Positions 54,425 through 64,000 of a stretch of DNA of 64,000 bases are shown here, piece by piece. The position numbers and the translations under genes were made by a program. The stretch is from positions 1,364,001-1,428,000 of the forward strand of contig JAKUDP010000006.1 in the NCBI GenBank assembly GCA_022570795.1, in the 5' to 3' direction. Origin of the DNA: Sphaerulina vaccinii (Eukaryota; Ascomycota; Dothideomycetes; Mycosphaerellales; Mycosphaerellaceae). The notes below the pieces were generated by a model that did no database searches, was not told where the DNA came from, and worked only from the letters and a program-made list of their open reading frames with translations. Numbering within the stretch: the first letter of the stretch is position 1; each line of letters starts with the position of its first letter.

Positions 54425-56071
54425 CTACGACGGAGCCCGATTGATCTGCAACATCTTGTCCATTCCACCACTCACAATACCAACTTCTCGACTCCAATCA
54501 ACAGAATAAACACTGCTCTCACCTCCCTGTTCGATTTTCTTCCCCTTCTGCGATTCTCTCTCTATCGAATAGACCGGCTTTGCAACAGTACCTCCACTAG
54601 CTTCCTGAGAAGTGGAGCGAATGTCCCAGATTCGACACGTGCTGTCATCACTACCTGATACGAAGCGGAAGGCGCTCTCGGGGTCCCGCGCGAGTGATCG
54701 GACCCAGTTCTTGTGGCCTCGTAATGAGAGGACAGCGACTTTGCTAGCGCTTGCTCGGAGATCGATAAGGTCGATGCGGTTTTGGGTCCCGCCTGCTAGA
54801 ATTCCGGTATGTTCTGGTAAGTGGCATACTGAGAGGAGGGATTGGTTTGTTGCTCTTGTGGAGACACAGGTGCTAGAGAGAAGGTAAGCGATTATCTCTG
54901 AAAGACGCGATTGTGTCTCGTGAGTCTGTCTCTGAGCTTGCTGCCACAGTTGGCGCAAGCTCAGAGAGATACGAGACGTGGAAAGAGCTTACCTCGTTGC
55001 CAGATCCCAGGTTTTGACACTGTGGTCTATCGAAGCTGAATAGGCGACTGTGGCATCTCGAGCGTCGAAGACTACGTCTTTCACGTGCTGGGTGTGGCCT
55101 TCTAGGTAAGAAAGAGCGCCACGTTGAGGAGTTGAGATGGCGGGTCCAGAGATCTTGCGTCGTTTGTTCGCGGATGCTGAAGGAGCCGGGGCTTCATAAG
55201 TTGGGCCTTCAGATTTCTTCGTGCTCCAGAATCCAATCTTGTTGTCTGATGATGCTGTGAGAACTCTGGAGGATGGAGCGTGAACAGCTAGGGCGTCAAT
55301 TGCTCCCTTGTGGCCTGGAAGTTCTAGTTTTGGAGAGAGCTTTGCTGTCGTTCCGGAGGATGTGTAGTTCCATAGACGAACGGATCGATCTGTGCCTGCT
55401 GTGACAATTTGTGTTGGAGAAAGCCATTTTGTTGCGTGAATTGAGCCTCGATGCCAGCCTGTACCAGTGGCGAGAATTTCTTGCGATTCATTCCAGACTC
55501 GAAGCGCTCCGTCGAATGACCCAGAAGCTACGCTCGTTTGCAGACTCCCGGTCACATTCGCCCAGCTCGCTGCAGCAGAGCTTTCAGACAGAACATCGAC
55601 AGACGATACCCAGTCATCGTGCTCGTAGCTGGCCACGTACTGAGGCGGCGTCAAGGCCTTCACATACTCGACATTTAGGGTAGTCTCTGCGGAGATGCCA
55701 TTTTCCGTCAAGAACTCGTCCAGGCTTGTCCTTAGGTATTGGCCATTGATCAAGAATTCGAAGGGTATAGGTTGTGCAGTATTGAGTAAGGCTTCGCTGT
55801 TGACCAGTCTTGAGAGATCGTATCGCTTTCTGTCTGTTATCGGTTAGCCAACATCCATTTATCTCCGCCCCCGAGCGATTCCAAGCTATCGCATCTCCAG
55901 GCACAGAGCAAAGCCCAGAATTTCGTTTCCAGAGAGCATCGCCATTATTTCGCTGCTTGATATGTGACGGAACGTACCTGTCGGGATCAACAGATTGCCA
56001 ACATTTTGAGGAAGCGCAATTGACTCGTCCTTGGTCGACAGTCGGATTGAGACCTGCTTGGAGGTGGCCAT
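54425..56071 (-). CDS. YTM1: ribosome biogenesis WD40 protein Ytm1 (WDR12)
   Basis: Exons 56071-55978, 55833-54993 and 54872-54425 give 460 residues. Ytm1 is part of the Nop7-Erb1-Ytm1 (PeBoW) complex for 60S maturation in the nucleolus. The N-terminal ubiquitin-like domain (KQVSIRLSTKDESIALPQNV) binds the Rea1 AAA ATPase. It is followed by DLSRLVNSEALL, IPFEFLINGQYLRTSLDEFL and a seven-blade WD40 propeller with units such as SGSFDGALRVWN, TAGTDRSVRLWNY, SASIDHSVKTWD and SGSDDSTCRIWDIRS. A basic insert (NKRRKISGP) lies between blades. Intron 2 (120 nt) is an introner-like copy. It diverges from the INSIG gene, with 457 bp between them. Confidence 0.94.
54873..54992 (-). repeat. introner-like element: YTM1 intron 2
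   Basis: This 120-nt GT-AG intron contains ACGAGACACAATCGCG and then TTTCAGAGATAATCGCTTACC-like sequence. It is close to GCGAGACACATTCGCG and TTTCAGAGATACTTGCTTACC in the intron at 6801-6913, at the same relative position before the acceptor. The 5' end GTAAGCT also matches. Confidence 0.65.
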
Positions 56072-56528
56072 CTTGAAATGTGGTATCTGGCGATGAGATG
56101 TCGTTGTCGCTGTTCTTGAAATTCTCCAAACCAGATTGTCGAATGTGGAGAATTAGGCGAGCGGACCGAGACTAGCGCCATCCAATCCCTGTCATTTGTG
56201 CCTCAGGACTCTTTCACATGCATCTGATCCATTGTTCTCTTCGACCAGACATCATAGGCTGACGTCTCGTCTTCGGTGTCGAAGAGGAACAGAGTGGAGC
56301 CTCTCACATGCTGCTCTCTTGTGTGCCTGCAGCTTTCCCCTCTTCAACCACTTCACTCCCATATACCACTGCTCTCACTCTTCCACTCTCTAGTCGTAGT
56401 CAGTCACGCGTGTCTCAAGCTCTGACCGTTGCTGAGCACCGAAAGCTAAAACCTCTTCTTCCGAACTGAGCGCGTGCTTACTCTCCCAATACATTCGTGT
56501 ACAGCAGACAGAAGGAAAGGAAAGAAGA
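56072..56528. promoter_or_regulatory. shared upstream region of YTM1 and the INSIG gene
   Basis: A 457 bp divergent interval with CT-rich tracts towards the INSIG start. No coding region is seen. Confidence 0.4.
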
Positions 56529-57713
56529 ATGTCGCACCCTTCAGCACATATCGAAAGCGACGACGGGATGCTGATGAAGCCCCCGCCAAACCCGCGCAGC
56601 CGTCGAACCTTTGACCTCGACTCGGAACCTCCAACACCCACAGAGTCGCATTCTTCACCAACGTTAGAACACAGGATGAGCGAAACACCACAGAAGGATA
56701 CGAATGGAGACGTCCCACCCTCACGAACGCGCTCCTTTCTCAATTTGACGACGAGCACCCTCTTTGGCATCTACCAAGACAACGGCTACGAAGCTGTCTC
56801 CTCACAACCCACGCCCTGGGGCAATGGCGCGCAGACACCAGCAGGAGACCAAAGCCGACAGCCTTCATTAGACTGGGCGCGTCTCAACTTGCCTTCGAAC
56901 TCATTCGAGCGTAAGGGGTCAAATGGAGACACTGTAAGGAGGAAGAGCTTCAATCCCGAACTACAGAAACGATACACGAAACCAGCTACAGGAGTTGCGA
57001 GCTATATTCCAGTCGTCGGACGGACAGCTGCCATGTTCAGCGTGGGCATATTATACGGACTCCTCATAAGTCATCTACACGATAGACAACAAATCGCGCC
57101 AGTGAAGGTCAACCTCGATCGGGAGAAGTGGTCTTATTTGGCGACTTGGGGCGGAATTGGAGTTCTGCTGGGCGAAGCGTTGCCCTACGTTGATAGACTA
57201 TGGAGAGAAGACGACGAAGAGGACGCAGTAGAAGAAGAGGCAGACAATCGTCGAAGGAATGGACAAGACTGGTTGAGTGTTGTGCGCAGCATCGGAGCTT
57301 TCGTTGGGATTGCTTTCGCTATTCGCAAGCTCCCGTGGCAGAGCTCTTTGCAGCTGAGTCTGACTCTTGCGTTGGCGAATCCGGCTGTGTGGTACTGGAT
57401 CGATCGTTCTGCGACTGGCTTCATTGTCAGTACGGTAGTGGCTATTACAGGCACGGCACTCCTGTTGGTGGCGGATCCTGCGCTGGTGCCTGCGCCTGGA
57501 CCGAAGCAGGTCTTCCACGAGCAGGTGGGACGGCATGCTGGGAGTGGAGTCGTCAACGGGAGTCTACACGCATTGAGGGATGACGAGTATGTGCTGGGCA
57601 TCTTTAGCTTGGAGAGCGTGGGAGTTGCGACGTGGATCGCTAGTGTGCTATTTGTGAGCTCGGTGTGCTTTGGCAACATCGGGCGGAGGCTTGTGGGAAG
57701 TGGAAGGAATTGA
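56529..57713 (+). CDS. INSIG domain protein
   Basis: A single exon of 394 residues. The N-terminal 150 residues are polar, Ser/Pro/Thr-rich and cytosolic, with possible phosphorylation sites. The INSIG domain follows: AAMFSVGILYGLLISHLHDRQQ (about residues 169-190), WSYLATWGGIGVLLGEALPYVDRLW, an acidic and basic loop, then helices SLQLSLTLALANPAVWYWIDRS, FIVSTVVAITGTALLLVADPAL and VGVATWIASVLFVSSVCFGNIG. INSIG proteins sit in the ER membrane and hold back sterol-regulated factors or HMG-CoA reductase; in fission yeast Ins1 controls Hmg1. Six membrane segments are expected and can be placed. The family is secure. Confidence 0.9.
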   Translation: MSHPSAHIESDDGMLMKPPPNPRSRRTFDLDSEPPTPTESHSSPTLEHRMSETPQKDTNGDVPPSRTRSFLNLTTSTLFGIYQDNGYEAVSSQPTPWGNGAQTPAGDQSRQPSLDWARLNLPSNSFERKGSNGDTVRRKSFNPELQKRYTKPATGVASYIPVVGRTAAMFSVGILYGLLISHLHDRQQIAPVKVNLDREKWSYLATWGGIGVLLGEALPYVDRLWREDDEEDAVEEEADNRRRNGQDWLSVVRSIGAFVGIAFAIRKLPWQSSLQLSLTLALANPAVWYWIDRSATGFIVSTVVAITGTALLLVADPALVPAPGPKQVFHEQVGRHAGSGVVNGSLHALRDDEYVLGIFSLESVGVATWIASVLFVSSVCFGNIGRRLVGSGRN

Positions 57714-58102
57714 AAGACATTCATGTCCTCAGAATTTTTTAGCGTAGAATAGCCAACTTCAACAAGCAGTTCTACCCAGCCCTTCCTGGAAAACGGCACT
57801 AGCAACCTCTTCTTTCCATCTCGCAGTAACTCTCCACCAGCCACCTCGACAAGCTTGTTTCCGCTGGTGTATTGGCGCTGTCCTCTTCAGGATAGCATAG
57901 AGTACTCTTGCATGCAGAGCGCGACTGATGAAGATGCAGGAGCCTAGGTTGCCATGCAAAGAGTGATGACAGCTAACGCGCGACACATTTAGAGCATACT
58001 ACTTGATCGCCCTTCGCCTCTAGGCGACTACAGCTTCGATTCTGCAATGCCTCACCTCTTCAAATCTCCAAGTAGCAATTGCATCTTCGACACAATCGCA
58101 AT
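57714..58102. other. intergenic, nothing recognised
   Basis: A 75-codon minus-strand frame (57759-57986) was not called: it has no domain and no good signal peptide. Confidence 0.4.
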
Positions 58103-58803
58103 ATGGCTGGTACACAGACGACACTGGTCATCAGGAGCCTGGACAAGCTAGACAAGCTCATGCAGACTCTGCCACAAGAGCTACAGGACGAGATACTCGA
58201 CTACATCCTCATCGATGTGCAGGAAGTCGTCACGATCACTCCCGATTATCATCCACCAATGCATCTGGAGGTCAATCGCGCCAATCGCGAGAAGTTTGCG
58301 AAGTGCTACTACGAGCAGAGTACCTTCTTATTTCCATTGGCAGCACCTGACGAATACGCGAGCTCTACAGGCAGATTTATGGCATGGATTGAATCATTGG
58401 CAGCCGATCATGCTGCCTCGATCAAGCATGTTCGCTTCGATGCCGAATGTGATTCGTTTGCAAATAGCGGCTGGCAGTGGAAATACAATTGCGTCAAATC
58501 AGCTGTGCAGTATCGCTTCTATGAATACAGTCCACCTGCTGGTTATGATCCGAATTATTACAAGCTGCAACTCCGAGCAAATCCTTATCTCGCGAAGGGA
58601 ACGGTCGGAGGTAGAGAGATCAAAGAGAGCCGGGAGGAGACAGTCACGCGGCTCAGAGCGCGTGTACAATTCATGTAAGTGGGCAATAGTATGGGGCAAA
58701 TATGCCAAAGCTAACCATAATTTACAGCCGCTGGAGTATATGTGGCTCCCGCTTCAGCGATGACGGAAAATTCGACACTATCCTGACGGTGGCATCGACA
58801 TAG
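58103..58803 (+). CDS. small F-box-like protein (LPQEL family)
   Basis: Exons 58103-58674 and 58728-58803 (53-nt intron) give 215 residues. LMQTLPQELQDEILDYILIDV (about residues 20-40) is the F-box-like helix pair. MHLEVNRANREKFAKCYYEQSTF follows, and then a region on HAASIKHVRFDAEC. It is a tandem neighbour and paralogue of the gene at 59115, sharing LPQELQDEIL and NRA.R..FAK.YYE.STF, and a distant relative of the gene at 2099. The second exon ends FDTILTVAST. The tandem arrangement suggests local duplication. The molecular role is unknown; SCF adaptor function is inference. Confidence 0.75.
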
Positions 58804-59114
58804 TCAGCTTCTGTACCAGACGGGTATTCATCAGGACCTGAGCACGGAATAGGGAGCTGTCTCGCACAAGTCAGATGCACAGTCAGCAAGTATTCGTCGG
58901 TCGCGCAGCGGCAAAATGGTCAAGAAGCTGATATAGTCTAACCTTCTCCTCTTCTGCACTGAACTGGAGCTTTCTCGTGTGTCATCCTTCACTTCTCCGC
59001 ACCGCCATTCACTATCGATCCAGATGTGTTGTCCTAGTGACCGCGATTTTGGTTCTGTACTCCGTCAGCTCCTCGAATTCTTGCTCTTCAACGACATCAT
59101 CGCCACGATACGAC
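58804..59114. other. intergenic between tandem paralogues
   Basis: The frame of the second paralogue stays open upstream of its ATG, but nothing there is conserved with the first copy. Confidence 0.4.
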
Positions 59115-59777
59115 ATGGTCGAAACACCGAAGCCTCCACCCACGAGGGACCTGAATCAGCTCGTTCAAGCTCTGCCGCAAGAGTTGCAAGACGAGATACT
59201 CGAACACACTCTTGCCGTCGAGCGAGAAGTCGTCAACATTATTCGCATCTATCGGCCACCATCGCGACTGGCTATCAATCGCGCTACCCGCAAGAGATTC
59301 GCGAAGAGCTACTACGAGCTGAGCACATTCCAGCTGTTCACAACCACTTGGTTCCAGTCTGGTGATGGAAGCCCCGTTCTCAATTTCATACAATGGACCC
59401 AGTCTCTACCGGATGAACATGCTGCCTTGATCAAGCGCATTCATTTTCGCACCGACCGGCAGTACTTTGTACCTCGCTTCGAGCGATCTAGACGCGTATA
59501 TGCCGAGTCCGCTTTGCTGGGATGCCACTTGCGACATCTCGATCCTGGTCCGCATCGGGAGATCTTTGAGCTCGCAATTCGAGTCAATCATGGGTGCGAA
59601 GGCGCTGATGGAGAGGTTCAAGAGACCTGGGAGACCTTTCTGCAGCTCAAAGCGCGCATAGGCTCTATGTACGTCGGCCATAACGTTCAGAGACCTGTCA
59701 TGGCGAAGCTAACGGCAATGTGTAGCATATTGGGTACAGGTGGCCAACTTCTACATCATCCGGACTTCAAGGTGTGA
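59115..59777 (+). CDS. small F-box-like protein (LPQEL family)
   Basis: Exons 59115-59668 and 59726-59777 (57-nt in-frame intron with GTACGT donor and TGTAG acceptor) give 201 residues. The order of motifs is the same as in the upstream paralogue: LVQALPQELQDEILEHTLAVE, RLAINRATRKRFAKSYYELSTFQLF, then DEHAALIKRIHFRTD. The intron sits at the matching place, just after a conserved (A)RI/VQ-I block, as in the 58103 gene. Shared intron position and sequence support a recent tandem duplication followed by divergence. No catalytic residues are seen. Confidence 0.75.
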   Translation: MVETPKPPPTRDLNQLVQALPQELQDEILEHTLAVEREVVNIIRIYRPPSRLAINRATRKRFAKSYYELSTFQLFTTTWFQSGDGSPVLNFIQWTQSLPDEHAALIKRIHFRTDRQYFVPRFERSRRVYAESALLGCHLRHLDPGPHREIFELAIRVNHGCEGADGEVQETWETFLQLKARIGSMYVGHNVQRPVMAKLTAMCSILGTGGQLLHHPDFKV

Positions 59778-59919
59778 CAGGACGCCAGATATGCCTGGAA
59801 CTGAGGTTGGAGCCAGGGGCGATCTGTGATCACGCGAGCCTGATGAGAGGAGGCATCCATGACCGTGGTCGGTGCATTGAATGAGCGAACGATCTGGCAT
59901 AGGTCAGAACTTACGACGT

Positions 59920-61026
59920 TCAACGCCCGCTCGCAAAGAGATCAAGAAGCTGATTTAGCCTAAGCTTCTGAGCTCGACCACTGAAGATAGAAGGGACTGC
60001 TCTACGGCTCAGATCAAGCAGGTCAATTCTCGTCAGGTTGAAGTGTTGTGCGGCGAGCAGGTATTCGTTGGACACAGGGCTGCCAAAAACGCCGACATCG
60101 TCAGTCTGCATATCGTCAGCAACGTCAAGTACTGCGTCAAATAGATCAGTCTTATGCAGAACAGCTTCAAGACTCACAGACAGCGCCATTGGGTTCTTCC
60201 TTTCTTTCCACCTCTCGAAATGATGAGCATTAAACCCTCCATTCTCGGGTAGCATCTTCGCAAGCACATTGCAGCTCAAACATAACTCCAGCCCAAGCTG
60301 CAACCTCTCTATCTCCTCCTCAATCTCAGGTGAAGTATGAATGACATGTCCAATCCTGTCTGGCTGCCACTTCAACAACATCCTCAACTCTTCTTCACTA
60401 CTCGAAGCAGGTACTTCTGCAAAGTGCAAGGTGATCTTGAATCCTTCTGCCTTAGCTCTCCTGAACGCAGGCTCAAGATGATCAATAGGTCCCACTAGCG
60501 GGTTACCACAAAGATCGACCGCCACGACTCCCCGCTCTCGAAACTGGATTGCCAAGTCAACAACACCTTGACCTTGCTCAATCGTATTCCTTCTGTCGAT
60601 ACTCAATATCAATCTCGTCACCATCTCCTCTGAATCGAAGCCCTCGATCGCCTCCAGAACAGCTTCCAGATACATCACCTTCGTCATCCCGGACTCTACA
60701 CATTCTCGCGGCGTAGTCCTCAATTCCAAATACCGCACTCCATCATTTCTGCACCCTTCAAGAACACTTCGCGTTGCCACTCTAACTGTCTCGGGTGAGT
60801 TAACGAGTGCATAGATGTATGTATCGAAGATTTTGAAGAACGTGAAGATGTCGTGATGGGCTTTGTTATCTGGAGGCTTGAGCGCTATTGTGGGATCTTC
60901 CAATGTCGAGCTCGATGTTGTCCATATCTGGTGTAGGCATCCTGGACTTATGCTTCCTGTGAGGTGGGCGTGGAGTTCGAGTTTCGGGAGGGATTTGCAG
61001 AAGGAGGAGGTGACTTCTGCTGACAT
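59920..61026 (-). CDS. adenosine deaminase-like protein (N6-methyl-AMP deaminase type)
   Basis: Exons 61026-60178 and 60105-59920 give 344 residues. The 72-nt intron (60177-60106) is in frame, but removing it yields MALSTDDVGVFGSPVSNEY, the conserved active-site loop. The metal site is read as LPKLELHAHLTGS (His-x-His, about residues 13-25), KITLHFAEV with a third His, DRIGH and the STDD Asp. The spacing fits the ADAL/MAPDA branch and not classical adenosine deaminase. These enzymes hydrolyse N6-methyl-AMP to IMP in nucleotide salvage. No signal peptide is present, so it is probably cytosolic. The substrate is inferred from subfamily resemblance. Confidence 0.9.
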   Translation of the reverse strand: MSAEVTSSFCKSLPKLELHAHLTGSISPGCLHQIWTTSSSTLEDPTIALKPPDNKAHHDIFTFFKIFDTYIYALVNSPETVRVATRSVLEGCRNDGVRYLELRTTPRECVESGMTKVMYLEAVLEAIEGFDSEEMVTRLILSIDRRNTIEQGQGVVDLAIQFRERGVVAVDLCGNPLVGPIDHLEPAFRRAKAEGFKITLHFAEVPASSSEEELRMLLKWQPDRIGHVIHTSPEIEEEIERLQLGLELCLSCNVLAKMLPENGGFNAHHFERWKERKNPMALSVSLEAVLHKTDLFDAVLDVADDMQTDDVGVFGSPVSNEYLLAAQHFNLTRIDLLDLSRRAVPSIFSGRAQKLRLNQLLDLFASGR

Positions 61027-61465
61027 GTTTTGGACGTGTTGTTTCGAGATGCAATGGAGCAGCCTCAGGTAGATGGATTTGAAGTTGTTGAGTGTGGTTG
61101 AAGAACACGATATGGCTGAGGAGGTTGAGAAGTGATGTGATCAGTCAGCAGCCAAGTCTCGCTGAAATGAGAATTGTTGGAAACAATCAAACAACATCCA
61201 TCCGCACTACTTTTGCTATTTACACCAAGAATGAGATGACACGAGATTCTTGTACCATATCAGCTCTTGCATCCGGAGCCTTGCCATGGATGTTTCCGTA
61301 TCACCGGCTGATTTGGTCGATAGAAACATGACACGCAAGCCATAAATTCTCATCCCTCTCGCGATACGCGTCTCCTCACATCTCAGGAATGTCAGTATTC
61401 TCATCTTCGCGACCAGAAGATGTTGCTTTCCGACTTTCTTCTTTACTCCCTCACAAGATGCCACG
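61027..61465. promoter_or_regulatory. divergent upstream region, with a uORF at the GT8 start
   Basis: A three-codon ORF (ATGCCACGATGA, 61458-61469) ends in a TGA that overlaps the GT8 start codon (ATG 61466-61468). Otherwise there is no coding signal. Confidence 0.45.
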
Positions 61466-62515
61466 ATGACGGCCACTAACCCAAAGACCGTCGGGCTTTG
61501 CATATTCCTCTTCTTGGCTTCGGCACTGATTACTCTCTCTTTGAAGTCCTCCCATCACAGCCAGCAATGGCTTCCTTCTCAGCGCAAAAACAGCGCGGCA
61601 CTATCTCAGCAGGTGGTCCTACAAACTCACAAAGTCGCATATGCCACCTTTCTGGCATCAAGCAGAAGCGGGAAGACAGATGAAGAATCTGCCGCTATAG
61701 ACGACACAGATGATGGCTACTACCTGGGAACTCGTGTATTGGCCTATCAGATGATGCACTCCAAGTCAGCCGGGACCAACAACAGCATACCATTCCTCGT
61801 TGTCTGCACCCGGGACGTGTCGAAAAGAAAGCGAGATCGCCTCAAGAAGGACGGAGCCACAATCGTCCTTGTTGAGAAACTCGAGAAAGACTGGGTCAAA
61901 GCTGGAGATGCTCGCTGGGTCGATGTCCTCACCAAACTCCGTCTCTTCCAGCTGGTCGATTATAGCAAGATCCTCTTCATAGACGCCGACACTCTCGTCA
62001 CAGCGCCTCTCGATGGTGTATTCTTCGACGAGTCAACCTTGACGCAAGGCACGAAAGGCAATCCAGATGCGATAAAAGAAGACGAAGGAGAACTACCTCG
62101 CACATACATGTTCGCCACCCATGGCGACTATTGGGGCTACGATCACGCTTACCCGCCACCAACTGACCTGTCCTATCTCAATTGTGGCTTCTTCATCTTC
62201 ACGCCCTCGGCACAGTTGTTCGACTATTACATGAGCTTATTACAGCTTCCAGGACGCTTCGATCCTGGCTTTCCCGAACAGAACCTGCTCAACTACGCTC
62301 ATAGGCAGGATGGAAATATGCCTTGGAAGCCACTGTGGTATGGCTGGAATGTCAATTGGCCCACGGCAAAGGACTGGAGAGGCGGAGCGAGAAGCTTTCA
62401 TGCGAAGTATTGGGATGGAGATCCAAGCCATGATCCAATCCTTAAGGCCATCTGGAAAGAGCAAAGGGCAGAAATGCAAGGTTTCTATCGTGGACGTGAT
62501 GGAATTGAGAGTTAA
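61466..62515 (+). CDS. glycosyltransferase family 8-like type II membrane protein
   Basis: A single exon of 349 residues. A short N-terminus and one anchor (VGLCIFLFLASALITLSL, residues 9-26) predict a Golgi type II protein. The catalytic domain starts with VAYATFLASSRSGK and has the GT8 pattern: YYLGTRVLAYQM, then PFLVVCTRDVSKRKRDRLKKDGA, then the metal-binding DxD in KILFIDADTLVTAPLDGVF (about 169-187). YLNCGFFIFTPSAQLFDYY and FPEQNLLNYA follow, and the end is KYWDGDP. It resembles fungal glycogenin-like and GNT1-type transferases. The donor sugar and acceptor are unknown. A tiny uORF overlaps its start codon. Confidence 0.9.
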   Translation: MTATNPKTVGLCIFLFLASALITLSLKSSHHSQQWLPSQRKNSAALSQQVVLQTHKVAYATFLASSRSGKTDEESAAIDDTDDGYYLGTRVLAYQMMHSKSAGTNNSIPFLVVCTRDVSKRKRDRLKKDGATIVLVEKLEKDWVKAGDARWVDVLTKLRLFQLVDYSKILFIDADTLVTAPLDGVFFDESTLTQGTKGNPDAIKEDEGELPRTYMFATHGDYWGYDHAYPPPTDLSYLNCGFFIFTPSAQLFDYYMSLLQLPGRFDPGFPEQNLLNYAHRQDGNMPWKPLWYGWNVNWPTAKDWRGGARSFHAKYWDGDPSHDPILKAIWKEQRAEMQGFYRGRDGIES

Positions 62516-64000
62516 TCGCTGTGTTGATGCGTGCATGGGCGCGTACGAGGTATCTGTGCGATGTATGCTGGTGATCGGTATGTGGCGAATAATGCTTGGA
62601 CAGCAAAGACGCGCTTCATGTGCCTGAAAAGAGACGCATAATGCTTGAAGTACTTCGTGATGAGCACGACTTTTGCTTTTACTCAAGCGCTGAGCCCATC
62701 GAGGTATGTGTGGAGTGGTCTGGATAAGCAAGGCTCCAGATATTGCATCGATCGAGCTGTCATCCCGCTGATTGGTCAGGTACAGCTTGCTTGTCACAAA
62801 ATCCTCTGCCGTGTCCTTCGCGCTTCGAGACATCTCAGCTAGAACATTGACTACAATCGGAAGTAGACATCCTATTCTTCCTATATGCAGTCCCTACCAA
62901 AGGTAGTGTATGCTGGTCCGTTATCGAGCTATAGCGGATCTGTGGCTTCCGACTTCCTAACCCTGATGACATCTGCAGCCTCTTTTCACATCACAACCAT
63001 GGGATCACATTACTAAGCAACCACACAAGACAAGAATAGGCAGAAGGGTTTGAAGAGCTCCGAAATGAAATCCAGACATCTGTGGATGCTCAGCTCAAGA
63101 AGGAACCTAAGATTCCTGCATCCGGTCATCAGCCCATCCCATCACGCATGAACCAAGAGATATGGCCACCACCATAGGCATTGTGTCTGGATGTACGAGT
63201 GTGTGACACTACCTTGACAAGACATGCGTTTGTAGTTGTCTATCAATTGACGCCTGGCGGCCTCATATGCAAGCCAAAAGCTGACAGCGGGCTGCACATC
63301 CATACGCGAAGTCCTTTCCAATTTCAATATTCCAGATGAGAGACAATTATCTCATTGGCTAACGTATTCGTAGCGAGGCGTATGTCGACTCAGAACAGAA
63401 GGACTTGGTGCGGCTCAAGGAAGCAGAAGAAGACGCGTGGTATGGTGCAAGAATAGCGCAAGCATGTACGCGAGAAAGTATGTGCACATGTCAGGCAGAC
63501 ATTAGTCTTCTTCTGGTCAGTCGAGAGCACAGGCACCGCCAACGATTCAACCACAGTAAGGCTGGGTTGGATTTTCGCTTCGCAGATCTAAGTAAATCTG
63601 TAGTCCCTCAATCTAGCCTCTCGAGCCTCTAGGCAATTTGTGTACAATGCGAGCTGGCGTTCGGTGGACAAGAGTCATTGACCTACATACAACACATGAA
63701 CTTCCGTAGCTGCATATCTGCGTAGATACCCAACGGGGTTGGATTACTCAGAGGTATTGAAGATGCGCATGTATTGGTGGAATGCAAGTCATGAAAGTGG
63801 TGGCGAATTGCGATTGTAGGTGTTGATGTACCCTGTGGTGTTTGGAATCGTAGGTTGATGGACGGAAGGTCTCGGCCTCGAAAAGCCTTACAAGTCATGT
63901 TCGGTCGGCAGTGGCGAATGTTGCCGGAGTTGATTCCTTGAGTCTGTCAGTGTTGTGCAGGGAGGATGCTTGTAGGTGGGAGAAGTGAAGTGAGAAGAGT
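62516..64000. other. right-end stretch with possible exon fragments only
   Basis: No full gene can be built. Two short stretches look coding: minus 63303-63213 (DVQPAVSFWLAYEAARRQLIDNYK) and plus 63374-63470 (SEAYVDSEQKDLVRLKEAEED), the latter preceded by a good branch point and acceptor (GGCTAAC ... CGTAG). They may belong to spliced genes extending past the window edge, or be relics. Confidence 0.3.

Noticed and set aside
57759..57986. 75-codon minus-strand frame, first considered as a small secreted protein
   Set aside because: No proper signal peptide at its start and no cysteine pattern.

Overview
This 64 kb window is nuclear DNA of a filamentous ascomycete. The genes are split by short spliceosomal introns (46-150 nt, GT-AG, CTAAC/CTGAC-like branch points), packed on both strands, and include HET, 14-3-3, INSIG, Shr3, Atg5, EMC2 and cytosolic pyruvate carboxylase. 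Several introns look like one dispersed repeat family. Introner-like elements of this kind are known from Dothideomycetes (Cladosporium, Dothistroma, Zymoseptoria relatives), so a Mycosphaerellales-type Dothideomycete is my best guess. I saw no tRNA, rRNA, intact transposon or CRISPR array.

Layout. 1-449 holds the 5' part of an unrecognised helical protein. 1.6-2.1 kb is a small F-box-like gene, followed by a repeat-rich, gene-poor stretch to 4.6 kb. 4.6-7.1 kb is a divergent pair, RPS28 and HIS1, followed by a tiny two-exon ORF. 7.5-8.4 kb encodes a secreted cysteine-rich protein. 9.7-16 kb has a Gln-rich protein, a GST, a 64-residue secreted peptide and Shr3. 16.2-22.3 kb has a degenerate Fe(II)/2OG-dioxygenase-like gene and a HET-domain gene. 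22.4-23.2 kb encodes a secreted protein with three tandem cystine-knot-like modules. 23.7-39 kb has a GH35 beta-galactosidase, 14-3-3, a membrane-anchored aspartyl-protease-like protein without catalytic motifs, GT25, DUF3431, a secreted beta-propeller protein, a carboxylesterase and EMC2. 40-48.6 kb has ATG5, an F-box-like protein, three unknowns and an MFS drug transporter. 49.9-62.5 kb has pyruvate carboxylase, YTM1, an INSIG protein, two F-box-like paralogues, an adenosine-deaminase-like enzyme and a GT8 glycosyltransferase. The last 1.5 kb has no confident gene.

How the genes relate. No operon or clear metabolic cluster is visible. Housekeeping genes tend to sit head to head over short shared upstream regions (RPS28/HIS1, EMC2/ATG5, YTM1/INSIG). 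A secretory and ER theme recurs (Shr3, EMC2, INSIG, GT25, GT8, GH35, esterase), but this may be coincidence. Two signals stand out. One is the three-module cystine-knot gene, whose introns fall exactly between vicinal cysteines and which has a relic fourth module downstream. The other is a set of up to four related introns (HIS1, the ORF beside it, the cysteine-rich secreted gene and YTM1) that look like introner-like elements. All functions are inferred from sequence reading alone.
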